A stretch of 14,559 nt of DNA. Source: JAYENY01 sp964646075. GTDB lineage: Bacteria > Patescibacteriota > Minisyncoccia > Minisyncoccales > PEYH01. The notes beneath the pieces are model-generated. The model saw nothing but the letters and a program-made list of their open reading frames with translations, did no database searches and was not told the origin of the DNA. Positions 1 through 5,949 of this stretch are shown piece after piece. A program made the position numbers and the translations under genes. Where the stretch lies: assembly GCA_964646075.1 (NCBI GenBank), contig CAZYBZ010000013.1, forward strand, positions 1 to 14,559, given 5' to 3'. Numbering within the stretch: position 1 is the stretch's first letter; every line of letters starts with the position of its first letter.

Positions 1-335
1 TGTATACTTCGGTTCAAGAAAGAATTAAAGAGATTGGCATTATGAAGGCCTTGGGCGCTAAAAATTCTATGATTAGTAATATCTTTTTAGTTGAATCTGG
101 AATTATTGGTATGATTGGGGGAATAATTGGGACATTATTGGGAGTAATTACGGCAAAATCAGTTGAAATTTTCCTTCATTATGCTCATCCAGTTATGTAT
201 ATGAGGGCCGAAATTAGCTTTGAATTAATAATCTTAACTTTATTTTTTTCATTCCTCATCGGTTGTCTCTCTGGTTATCTTCCAGCTCGCACGGCTGCTA
301 AACTAAAGCCAGTTGACGCCCTAAGATATGAATAA
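1..335 (+). CDS. ABC transporter permease, FtsX/MacB-like, C-terminal end (partial)
   Basis: The gene is open at the left window edge; the reading frame begins at base 3 and ends at TAA 333-335. The visible part reads YTSVQERIKEIGIMKALGAK, the cytoplasmic coupling-helix signature just before the last membrane segments of MacB/LolC/FtsX-type permeases (compare ERxxEIGIxKALGA). Two hydrophobic segments follow, with a GMIGGIIGTLLGV stretch, and then the usual short tail ending PVDALRYE. Such permeases pair with an ATPase to drive mechanotransmission, lipoprotein handling or peptide export at the membrane; the substrate cannot be told from this fragment. The in-frame ATG at 42 lies inside the conserved motif and is not the start. 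The next gene begins 14 bases downstream, so the two are probably co-transcribed. Confidence 0.88.
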   Translation, partial: YTSVQERIKEIGIMKALGAKNSMISNIFLVESGIIGMIGGIIGTLLGVITAKSVEIFLHYAHPVMYMRAEISFELIILTLFFSFLIGCLSGYLPARTAAKLKPVDALRYE

Positions 336-349
336 ATATTATAAAAATA

Positions 350-1273
350 ATGCTTAAAAAAATTGTTATTATTGGTGCTGGCGAAATTGGTCAGGCGATT
401 GGGAAGATTCTTCAGAATAAAAAGGGGATTATAATTGAGTTTTGGGACAAAAAGCCAATTAAAGTTTCTGGTCAAAAATTTACAGCTAAAATTATTTCTT
501 CAACAAATTTTCCCGGAAAGGACGCAGATTTTTTATTTTTATGTGTGCCTTCTTGGGCGATTGGTTCCGCATTAACAAAGGCAAGAGCGCAGTTTAACAA
601 AAGAACAATAGTTATTTCTTTGGCGAAAGGGATTGAAGAAAAAACCTTAAAAACGATGGATGGCCTCTTGGAAGAATTATTACCAGATAATTGGCCGTTT
701 GCTTTATTAACAGGACCAATGCTTGCTGAGGAAATAAGTGATAGAGAAGCGGGGATAGGACTTGTCAGCTCGTCACAGATTCAGATATTCCACGCGCTAA
801 CAAAGCTTTTTGCGAAGACAAATCTTCGGCTTGAATATTCTGCTGATGTTTATGGCTCTGCTTTAGTAAGTGTTTTGAAAAACATCTATGCTATTGGACT
901 GGGTATTGCCGAGGCGCTTAATCTTGGAGGAAACACTAAGGGATGGTTGACGCAGAAGGCATTAAAAGAGATGGCAGAAATTATTAGGATATTAGGTGGG
1001 TGTCAAGAGACAGTGTTTGGCCTTGCTGGACTTGGTGATCTGGTGGCAACAGGGTTTAGTCCGTATTCTTCTAATCGCGAGTTAGGAGTTCTTTTGGTAA
1101 ATTCTGGTGAAATTAATTTAAAAAGCGAAGGACTTGTTTCTTTGCCTTCTTTTCTTAGGCTACTTTCTAGAAAAAGAAAAAAAATAGATGATTTTCATTT
1201 TCTTAAAGCATTGCAAGAAATTATTCTTGAAAACAAAAACCCAAGAATAATTTTTAAAAAATTAAGTAATTAA
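350..1273 (+). CDS. gpsA: NAD(P)-dependent glycerol-3-phosphate dehydrogenase
   Basis: It likely reduces dihydroxyacetone phosphate to sn-glycerol-3-phosphate, the backbone precursor for phospholipids, in the cytoplasm. The N-terminus holds a Rossmann dinucleotide-binding site (GAGEIG, residues 9-14), followed by LAKGIE (about 91-96), a GPMLAEEI motif (122-129), the family's catalytic-type lysine in SVLKNIYAIGLG (K177), and the C-terminal GLAGLGDLVATGFSPYSSNR signature. At 307 residues it is slightly shorter than typical bacterial GpsA (about 330). The start at 350 gives the full Rossmann strand; no Shine-Dalgarno site precedes it, only an A-run. A 14-base gap from the permease gene suggests an operon. 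The N-terminal half is rather divergent, so another dehydrogenase of the same superfamily is possible but less likely. Confidence 0.88.
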   Translation: MLKKIVIIGAGEIGQAIGKILQNKKGIIIEFWDKKPIKVSGQKFTAKIISSTNFPGKDADFLFLCVPSWAIGSALTKARAQFNKRTIVISLAKGIEEKTLKTMDGLLEELLPDNWPFALLTGPMLAEEISDREAGIGLVSSSQIQIFHALTKLFAKTNLRLEYSADVYGSALVSVLKNIYAIGLGIAEALNLGGNTKGWLTQKALKEMAEIIRILGGCQETVFGLAGLGDLVATGFSPYSSNRELGVLLVNSGEINLKSEGLVSLPSFLRLLSRKRKKIDDFHFLKALQEIILENKNPRIIFKKLSN

Positions 1274-1303
1274 TTTTTTCGCTGAGAAAATTAGAATATA
1301 GGG

Positions 1304-1750
1304 TTATTTTATAATTTTCCACTTAATATCTTTTTCGTCTCCAGCGAATTCTAACCACTGTCCTTCCTTATCAATAACATACCATTTTTTTTTGGTTTCT
1401 GACCAAACCATAGGGTCGCCCTGGAAATAAGGTTTTTTTACTACCTCCTTGGGTTTTAGTCTATCCAACTCTAGCCACTTTTTAAATACTGTTTCAATCG
1501 CATAGTCTAATCCTCTTGAGCTCGCCCACTTGGCTACGATATCAATGGCTTTTTTTGCTTTTTTAACAGAGCCAGCTAAATCCAAAAGTTGTTTAGCCGG
1601 TCGGGTGAATCGGGAATATATTATTTTTTTCTTTTTAGCGTTATCTTTTATCTGTTTTAAATTTAAGCCTTTGCTGTAAAAATAATGATTAACAATTTCT
1701 TGAATCGCTGTTTCTTCTTCCTTCTTTTTTGTTTTGATTTTTTTATCCAT
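1304..1750 (-). CDS. Hypothetical protein, 148 aa, lysine-rich with tryptophan-rich C-terminus
   Basis: I do not recognise a named family. The N-terminus is highly basic (KKIKTKKKEEE). The middle (about residues 45-95) looks all-helical, with YSRFTRPAKQLLDLAG and a segment ending AIETVFKKWLEL. The C-terminal 45 residues look like a small beta domain rich in W and Y (MVWSETKKKWYVIDKEGQWLEF). It has no signal peptide or membrane segment, so it is probably cytoplasmic; the charge suggests, but does not show, nucleic-acid binding. It lies alone on the minus strand, convergent with gpsA (30-base gap), with a long AT-rich leader holding two repeated hairpins and a good promoter upstream. There is no Shine-Dalgarno site. 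Codon use and an intact frame support a real gene. Confidence 0.7.
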   Translation of the reverse strand: MDKKIKTKKKEEETAIQEIVNHYFYSKGLNLKQIKDNAKKKKIIYSRFTRPAKQLLDLAGSVKKAKKAIDIVAKWASSRGLDYAIETVFKKWLELDRLKPKEVVKKPYFQGDPMVWSETKKKWYVIDKEGQWLEFAGDEKDIKWKIIK

Positions 1751-1815
1751 TTAATTTTTCAAGCTTAAATAAAAATTGATACTAATTTTAGTACAAAAAT
1801 TTTTCGCTTCGCTTA

Positions 1816-1937
1816 AAAACCTTGAAACTAACCCCTCCCCCATATATTTCTTAAGGTAGTTTGATTATAAGAACCTGACTTTGTCAGAACCTTGAAATCA
1901 AATTTCCATATATATTTCTTAAGGTAGTTTGATTATA
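1816..1937 (-). repeat. Two tandem imperfect repeat units, each able to form a hairpin
   Basis: A 28-base sequence is repeated exactly at 1842-1869 and 1910-1937, and each copy is followed on the minus strand by a second shared block (AACCTTGAAA on the plus strand at 1818-1827 and 1888-1897). Read on the minus strand each unit runs TATAATCAAACTACC, CCTTAAGAAA, a variable stretch, then TTTCAAGG, so CCTT/AAGG and GAAA/TTTC pair to give one hairpin per unit. A third small hairpin (CTGAC/GTCAG, 1876-1888) lies between them. They sit in the probable leader of the 1304-1750 gene. Function unknown. Confidence 0.7.
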
Positions 1938-1960
1938 GACTTTAGTTTGGTGTGGGTCAA
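1932..1960 (-). promoter_or_regulatory. Sigma-70-like promoter for the 1304-1750 gene
   Basis: On the minus strand TTGACC (1960-1955) is followed after exactly 17 bases by TATAAT (1937-1932). Transcription would begin near 1925 and give a leader of about 175 bases carrying the tandem hairpins before the start codon at 1750. The -10 box is the first bases of the upstream repeat unit; the second repeat also carries TATAAT (1869-1864) but has no good -35 box. Confidence 0.55.
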
Positions 1961-1966
1961 TTTCGA

Positions 1967-1993
1967 AAATAAAAAACCCCTAAGTTGGGTCTT
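1967..1993 (-). terminator. Rho-independent terminator of the candidate ncRNA
   Basis: On the minus strand AAGACCC (1993-1987) pairs with GGGTTTT (1979-1973) around a 7-base loop, and the T-rich tract continues to 1967. It ends just upstream of the next minus-strand promoter (-35 at 1960), separating the two units. Confidence 0.55.
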
Positions 1994-2172
1994 AAAATTA
2001 AGGTGCCAGGGTATCCGTTCTTTAATGAAGAATGAAAAAGGATCACCCTGGCGTTGGACAGCAGAAAGAGGGCTTCTGCTGATGGAAAAGGAGGAGGCTG
2101 AAGGTACAGGCGTACTTTCGGAGGCTAACTGCACTCCTCCTTTTCTCATAATTTCATCTGTGTCAATGTACT
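1967..2172 (-). ncRNA. Candidate orphan structured RNA, about 206 nt
   Basis: A minus-strand unit is framed by a consensus promoter and a terminator, with three strong hairpins between: A, 2144-2086 (11-bp closing stem of GGAGGAG type with an inner GTAC/GTAC hairpin); B, 2081-2059 (8-bp stem CAGCAGAA/TTCTGCTG); C, 2052-2005 (8 bp plus 4 bp with one bulged base). Open frames here (for example 76 codons from 2149) give low-complexity peptides unlike real proteins, so I read it as RNA. I checked for signatures of 6S, SRP, RNase P, tmRNA and T-box RNAs and common riboswitches and saw none. One caution: the inner hairpin of A has an A-C mismatch on this strand but G-U on the plus strand, so plus-strand transcription is not excluded, though I see no promoter for it. 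Confidence 0.5.
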
Positions 2173-2178
2173 ATTATT

Positions 2179-2207
2179 AGTATATAGGATTTCAAAAACC
2201 TTGTCAA
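2179..2207 (-). promoter_or_regulatory. Consensus sigma-70 promoter driving the candidate ncRNA
   Basis: On the minus strand a perfect TTGACA (2207-2202) is separated by exactly 17 bases from TATACT (2184-2179), placing the transcription start near 2172. It is one of the best promoter matches in the window. Confidence 0.65.
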
Positions 2208-2249
2208 GCCCATGTCCTGGATAGGCACATTGAGAACACTTTATGATAC

Positions 2250-2494
2250 TGATTATGAAAGTCAATAGGGCATTTGTAGCCCAGGGATTGGCGTGGTTGT
2301 GATAGCGAGTTACTCTTAATTGCTCTATTACGTCCTTGAAGTCCTTTTCAAACTCAGAGCGTTATCTGTTAAGAGATTATCTGTCTTGCCGTCTAAGAGG
2401 CAATACACCCTCTGGGGGAAATCAGCAGCATGTTTGGAGGGCAGGTTATGGTAATTGTACAAGTAATCATTCTTTATGATGCAATAGATTAGCT
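2250..2494 (-). pseudogene. Decayed DDE (rve-type) transposase/integrase fragment
   Basis: Two minus-strand frames together encode the middle of a DDE integrase catalytic core. The first (about 2494-2360) reads PSKHAADFPQRVYCLLDG followed by KTDNLLTDN; the second (from 2352) reads FEKDFKDVIEQLRVTRYHN and then PWATNALL. Restoring one missing G near 2360 changes GATAACGCTCTGAG to encode DNGSEF, joining both frames exactly at the family's TDNGSEF motif. The first catalytic aspartate, the third catalytic glutamate (ERFN motif), the N-terminal helix-turn-helix and the C-terminus are missing or unreadable, so it is a dead remnant. It resembles IS3/IS481-like transposases; the exact family and inverted repeats could not be determined. 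Confidence 0.65.
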
Positions 2495-2641
2495 TTTATT
2501 TATTTTACACTGCCTGATTCCTTTAATTCAGGTAAACGTGGAGTGTTACCAATATATCTCATCTTTTGTAGGGGAAAATTTAATTTTTTTATTGAACAAT
2601 TTTAGCTTAAAAAATTGGGACTCTTTTTTTTTCGGAAAATC
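2495..2641. other. Non-coding AT-rich stretch upstream of thpR
   Basis: No credible gene is seen. It contains small inverted repeats (CCTGA/TCAGG, GGTAA/TTACC around 2512-2550) and a 20-codon minus-strand frame starting at 2562 that could be debris from the adjacent transposase. No clear insertion-sequence end was found. Confidence 0.4.
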
Positions 2642-2647
2642 TATGAT
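2615..2647 (+). promoter_or_regulatory. Possible thpR promoter, near-leaderless
   Basis: A -10-like TATGAT at 2642-2647 lies 11 bases before the thpR ATG (2659), giving a leader of about 5 bases. The only -35-like sequence, TTGGGA (2615-2620), is 21 bases away, which is too far, so only the -10 is suggestive. Confidence 0.3.
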
Positions 2648-2658
2648 AGTTTAGTAAT

Positions 2659-3225
2659 ATGTTGCGTCGAATTTTTATTGCTATTAATCTTCCAGAGGAT
2701 ATTAAAGATAAGCTTCTTATCTTCTCAGAGAAATATTCGCGTCTTCCAGCTCGTTGGACAGAAAGAGAAAATATTCATATAACTTTAAATTTTTTAGGTA
2801 ATCTCGATGAGAACCAGCTTTTAGAAACGATTAAAACAGCAAAAGAAGTTGCTTTAAAACATAACTCTTTTTTACTAAGAATCGAACAGGTTTGCTATGG
2901 TCCGCTAAATAAGTTTCCGCCAAGAATGGTTTGGGTGCTAGGAGAAAAGGGTCAAGAAATCTTAGGACTACAAAACGATTTAGAGAATGTTTTTTTTGAT
3001 TTGCCAAGCTATCAGTATAAGATAAAAGAAAGTCGGCGTTTTTTTCCTCATATTACTTTAGCCCGGATTAAGAGTTTTGAATTTCGGCGACTAGGAGAGG
3101 GAATAGAGATAGACGAGGCTTTAGAATCAAGCTTTGAAGTTAATTCAATAGAAGTGATAGAAAGTCAATCTAAAAAAACAGGTGTTGAGTATGCGATTTT
3201 AGAGTCAATAGAATTGGGCTCTTAG
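2659..3225 (+). CDS. thpR: RNA 2',3'-cyclic phosphodiesterase (2H family)
   Basis: A cytoplasmic 2H phosphoesterase of the ThpR/LigT family, which opens 2',3'-cyclic phosphate ends of RNA; members also show 2'-5' RNA ligase activity in vitro. Both catalytic HxTx motifs are present: HITL at residues 40-43 and HITLAR at 131-136. The N-terminus RRIFIAINLPEDIK and the middle FPPRMVWVLG are typical, and the length (188 aa) matches the family. The start at 2659 gives the full first strand; there is no Shine-Dalgarno sequence and a -10-like box lies only 11 bases upstream. It stands alone between a non-coding region and murC. Its cellular substrate is unknown, as for most of the family. Confidence 0.93.
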   Translation: MLRRIFIAINLPEDIKDKLLIFSEKYSRLPARWTERENIHITLNFLGNLDENQLLETIKTAKEVALKHNSFLLRIEQVCYGPLNKFPPRMVWVLGEKGQEILGLQNDLENVFFDLPSYQYKIKESRRFFPHITLARIKSFEFRRLGEGIEIDEALESSFEVNSIEVIESQSKKTGVEYAILESIELGS

Positions 3226-3292
3226 CTCTAATATCCGTAGAGTAATTCCTGGGTGCTGTATCCGTAGACGCCCGACATATTGTCTGTCTACT

Positions 3293-3323
3293 TTGTCTAA
3301 ATTATCTTTGCGTTGTTTATTGT
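3293..3323 (+). promoter_or_regulatory. Possible murC promoter, near-leaderless
   Basis: TTGTCT (3293-3298) and TATTGT (3318-3323) are 19 bases apart, a longer than ideal spacing. Transcription would start at about 3330, two bases before the murC ATG. A small inverted repeat (GTAGAC 3263-3268 / GTCTAC 3286-3291) lies just upstream and could end thpR transcription. Confidence 0.3.
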
Positions 3324-3331
3324 ATTAAAAT

Positions 3332-4669
3332 ATGAAAATACACTTTATTGGAATCGGTGGGATAGGAGTCTCTGCTCTGGCTCAATATTATTTGGCAAAA
3401 GGGGTCGAGGTCTCTGGCTCAGATTTAACTTCTTCAGAAATAACAGAGCTACTTATTAGTAAGGGAGCAAAGCTTTTGATAGGCGAGCATAAAGCAGAAA
3501 ATATATCTAAGGATCTAGATTTAGTAGTTTATAGTCCGGCGGTGCCAGAAGACAATATAGAGTTAGGGCAAGCTCGAAAATTTCAATCTTCAAACCCTGA
3601 GTTGATGATTAAAAGTTGTCCACAGCTTTTAGGCAAGCTAAGCAAAGATTATTTCACGATTGCCGTTTCCGGCAGTCACGGTAAAAGCACGACCGTGGCG
3701 ATGGTTTCTTTAATTCTTATCAAGGCGGGTTTAGACCCGACAGTAATATTTGGCACTAAGTTAAGGGAATTCGGAGACAGTAATTTTCGATTAGGAAAAT
3801 CTAATTATTTAATAATTGAAGCTGACGAGTATCAGGCGTCTTTTTTGAACTATTGGCCAGACATTATTGCCTTGACTAATATTGAAGAAGAGCATCTTGA
3901 TTATTATAAAAATTTAAGAAGTCTTTTAGAGGCTTTTAAAAAATTTATTGGACATTTGTCAAAGCATGGGACTTTGATAGTGAATAAAGATGATAAGAAT
4001 ATTCAGAGGATATTAGGTTCAAGATTTAAAATTCAAAATTATTCTATTAGACAAGAAGAAGCGAAGAGATTAAAGAAGATTTTAAAAATTCCAGGAGAAC
4101 ATAATGTTTCTAATGCTCTTGCCGCTCTGACTGTGGCTAGAGCTTTAAATATTCCAGAGGAGACGTCTTTTAAAGCTCTTTCAGAATATCATGGCGCTTG
4201 GCGAAGGTTTGAGATTAAGGAGATTAGAGAAAAAGATAACCAATTTACGATTCTTTCCGATTATGCTCATCACCCGACGGAGATTAAGGCAACATTGATA
4301 GCGGCTCGCGAAAAATGGCTTGATAAAAAAATTTGGGTTGTTTTTCAACCCCATCAGCATCAACGGACTTTTTACTTTTTTGAAAAATTAGTTAATGTTT
4401 TTTCTGCTGCCAAGATAGAGAAGCTTATCCTTGTCCCTATCTATGATGTGGCTGGTAGAGAAGAGATAGAATTTAGGGAAAAAGTAAATGCGTTGAAGCT
4501 GGTTCAGGCAATTAAGAAAGAGAAGAGAGATAAAAAGGGTGACATTTTATACATTTCAACAATTAAAAAGACAAAATTTTTTTTAGAAAAAAATCTTCAA
4601 GGCGGGGAAATAGTGATAATTATGGGGGCAGGAAATGTTTACGAATTAACAAAAATGTTTTCCACTTGA
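3332..4669 (+). CDS. murC: UDP-N-acetylmuramate--L-alanine ligase
   Basis: Catalyses ATP-dependent addition of L-alanine to UDP-MurNAc, the first peptide step of peptidoglycan synthesis, in the cytoplasm. The N-terminal domain starts with the UDP-binding HFIGIGGIGVSALA; the ATP P-loop is GSHGKST (residues 114-120; many homologues have GTHGKT); then LTNIEEEHLDYY, PGEHNVSNALAA, SDYAHHPTEI and PHQHQRT follow in Mur-ligase order. At 445 residues it is full length (family about 450-490). It ends in TGA, the only recognised gene here to do so; reading through would add only three residues before TAG. No Shine-Dalgarno site precedes the ATG, only ATTAAAAT. It is separated from its neighbours, so it seems to be its own unit rather than part of a dcw cluster. 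Confidence 0.97.
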   Translation: MKIHFIGIGGIGVSALAQYYLAKGVEVSGSDLTSSEITELLISKGAKLLIGEHKAENISKDLDLVVYSPAVPEDNIELGQARKFQSSNPELMIKSCPQLLGKLSKDYFTIAVSGSHGKSTTVAMVSLILIKAGLDPTVIFGTKLREFGDSNFRLGKSNYLIIEADEYQASFLNYWPDIIALTNIEEEHLDYYKNLRSLLEAFKKFIGHLSKHGTLIVNKDDKNIQRILGSRFKIQNYSIRQEEAKRLKKILKIPGEHNVSNALAALTVARALNIPEETSFKALSEYHGAWRRFEIKEIREKDNQFTILSDYAHHPTEIKATLIAAREKWLDKKIWVVFQPHQHQRTFYFFEKLVNVFSAAKIEKLILVPIYDVAGREEIEFREKVNALKLVQAIKKEKRDKKGDILYISTIKKTKFFLEKNLQGGEIVIIMGAGNVYELTKMFST

Positions 4670-4834
4670 CGTCAATAGTTTTAGAATGATAAAGTAAAAA
4701 CAGGGAAAAGTAGAAAGAAGAAGTTCTCATTTGTCCTTACTTGTTCTTTTTTGATTTTTTGAAATCAGGATAGAAGATAGGTTAGGCTAGATGGGGAAAA
4801 GGTCGCACATAATTTAATTTTACCTTTTAAAAAT

Positions 4835-5032
4835 ATGAATATTCTTTATTGGGTTTTGGGAATTTTAGCTCTCTTAATAATTGGATTTTTGATTATTAAC
4901 AATAAGAAAAAAGGGGAAAAGGCTGACAAAGAAGAAGTGTCTCAGGATTCTCCATCTCAGGATTCTCCATCTCAGGATTCTCCATCTCAGGATTCTCCAT
5001 CTCAGGATTCTTCGTCTGAAGGAGTTGCTTAA
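4835..5032 (+). CDS. Small membrane protein with SQDSP repeats (65 aa)
   Basis: A hydrophobic N-terminal helix (residues 4-22, YWVLGILALLIIGFLII) is followed by a basic patch (NNKKKGEK) and an acidic tail made of a five-residue repeat, SQDSP, four times plus a partial copy, ending SSEGVA. By the positive-inside rule the tail is probably cytoplasmic. No family is recognised. The tail is low-complexity and serine-rich and could be disordered. No Shine-Dalgarno site is seen; an A-run precedes the ATG. A hairpin terminator follows at 5056, making it a single-gene unit. The repeat is perfect at DNA level, suggesting recent expansion. It could be a spurious frame, but the membrane segment, the in-frame repeat and the terminator favour a real gene. 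Confidence 0.65.
   Translation: MNILYWVLGILALLIIGFLIINNKKKGEKADKEEVSQDSPSQDSPSQDSPSQDSPSQDSSSEGVA
4940..5011 (+). repeat. 15-bp tandem repeat (minisatellite), 4.8 copies
   Basis: The unit TCTCAGGATTCTCCA occurs four times perfectly from 4940 to 4999, then 12 bases of a fifth copy. The unit is a multiple of three and encodes SQDSP, so copy-number change keeps the reading frame. Confidence 0.95.
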
Positions 5033-5055
5033 TCGTTAAAAGTCATTTTAGTAAG

Positions 5056-5083
5056 AAAGAGCATTCGCTAATGGATGCTCTTT
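5056..5083 (+). terminator. Hairpin terminator after the 65-aa protein gene
   Basis: AAAGAGCAT (5056-5064) pairs perfectly with ATGCTCTTT (5075-5083). The T-tract right after the stem is weak, with a longer one at 5094-5099, so termination may be partial. Confidence 0.5.
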
Positions 5084-5129
5084 ACTTGAATTATTTTTTA
5101 ATTTATGTTAAAAATTACATAATAAGCTT

Positions 5130-5261
5130 ATGCTTGTAAAGATAATTAATATTTTAACTGTTGTTGCGGCACTTGCTATTCTTGTAGTTTTTCTTGTAGA
5201 ATCTATTCCTGCCTATGCAGCGATAATTAGGATTTTTAGCACAAGTATTTATGGTTTTTAA
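5130..5261 (+). CDS. Micro-protein with one membrane segment (43 aa), overlaps rplY
   Basis: This short frame starts ATG CTT GTA AAG and encodes one strongly hydrophobic helix (about residues 5-25, INILTVVAALAILVVFLVES) followed by a short tail ending IFSTSIYGF. It stops with TAA at 5259-5261, inside the first codons of rplY, so the two overlap by 11 bases in different frames. That arrangement is compatible with translational coupling, useful where no Shine-Dalgarno site exists upstream of rplY. A -10-like CATAAT (5118-5123) lies six bases before its ATG, again suggesting a leaderless start, but no good -35 box is seen. No family is recognised. The hydrophobic composition could arise by chance in AT-rich DNA, so confidence is moderate. 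Confidence 0.45.
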   Translation: MLVKIINILTVVAALAILVVFLVESIPAYAAIIRIFSTSIYGF

Positions 5262-5937
5262 AATTGATATTTCATTATCAGCGGAACCAAGGAAGGAGCT
5301 CGGCAAAGGGGTGGCGGCTTTACGCCAAAAAAAAATGCTACCAGCCGTGCTTTATGGCTGTAAAATTAAAAATTTTAATCTAATTTTGGACCTAGAGGAA
5401 TTCAAAAGCGTTTTTAAGAAAGCGGGCGAGTCTTCTTTAATTAATCTAAAAATTAAGGGAGAAAAAGAATCACTAACTGTCTTAATTCATGATTTTCAAA
5501 AAGACCCATTGTCGGGCGAGATAATTCATGTTGATTTCTATTATCCTGATTTAGGAAAGAAGATTAAGACATCGGTTCCTATAAAGGTAGTGGGAGTCTC
5601 TCCAGCAATAAAGAATTCAGAGGGAACTTTAATTAAAAATATCACCGAACTAGAAGTTAGTGTATTGCCTACAAAGATTCCTCATGAGATAATAGTTAAT
5701 ATTGATTCTTTAGAAACTATCGGAAGCGAGATCTTTGTTAAAGATTTAAGTATTCCCGAAGGAGTGGATGTCTTAAGAGATCCAGGAGAAGTCGTGCTTT
5801 TGATTGTTTCTCCAACAAGAGTTGAAGAGGAATTAGAAAAACCGATTGAAGAAAAGGTAGAAGAGATAAAGGGGGTGGTTAAAGAAGGGGAGAAAGAGGA
5901 GAATGAAGGGGAAGGAGAAAAGACAGTTATTAAATAG
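5251..5937 (+). CDS. rplY: Large-subunit ribosomal protein bL25 (CTC form)
   Basis: bL25 binds 5S rRNA in the large ribosomal subunit. The N-terminal RNA-binding domain shows the expected GKGVAALRQKKMLPAVLYG (residues 18-36) and HDFQKDPLSGEIIHVDFY; the C-terminal CTC/TL5-type beta domain follows (VPIKVVGVSPAIKNSEGTL, then DLSIPEGVDVL). The last about 30 residues form an acidic and lysine-rich tail, typical of long CTC forms. The length (228 aa) fits the long form rather than the 94-aa E. coli form. The start overlaps the upstream micro-ORF; there is no Shine-Dalgarno site. The transglycosylase gene follows after 12 bases, so the two are probably co-transcribed. Confidence 0.93.
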   Translation: MVFKIDISLSAEPRKELGKGVAALRQKKMLPAVLYGCKIKNFNLILDLEEFKSVFKKAGESSLINLKIKGEKESLTVLIHDFQKDPLSGEIIHVDFYYPDLGKKIKTSVPIKVVGVSPAIKNSEGTLIKNITELEVSVLPTKIPHEIIVNIDSLETIGSEIFVKDLSIPEGVDVLRDPGEVVLLIVSPTRVEEELEKPIEEKVEEIKGVVKEGEKEENEGEGEKTVIK

Positions 5938-5949
5938 GCACAAGAAAAA

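Noticed and set aside
1967..2172. Assignment of the structured RNA to 6S, SRP, RNase P, tmRNA or a known riboswitch
   Set aside because: The signature sequences of these families were looked for on both strands and not seen; the serial-hairpin layout also does not match 6S.
1919..2180. Overlapping 76- and 83-codon frames on opposite strands
   Set aside because: They span strong hairpins and a terminator, have low-complexity translations without family features, and overlap each other; an RNA gene explains the region better.
2220..2300. Start of a minus/plus peptide resembling a Cas8c-like N-terminus (plus strand MSWIGTLRTLYDT)
   Set aside because: Only about 18 codons before a stop, with no continuing similarity; the same DNA on the minus strand matches a DDE transposase over a much longer stretch. 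No CRISPR repeats are present in the window.
3232..3268. Direct repeat TATCCGTAGA (3232-3241 and 3259-3268) between thpR and murC
   Set aside because: Two 10-base copies in a short spacer; too little to support an operator or mobile-element footprint.
4667..4680. TGA stop of murC as possible recoded codon (UGA as Gly, as in some CPR lineages)
   Set aside because: The MurC protein is complete at this TGA, read-through would add only three residues, and no recognised gene contains an internal TGA. Standard code fits, though one stop is weak evidence.
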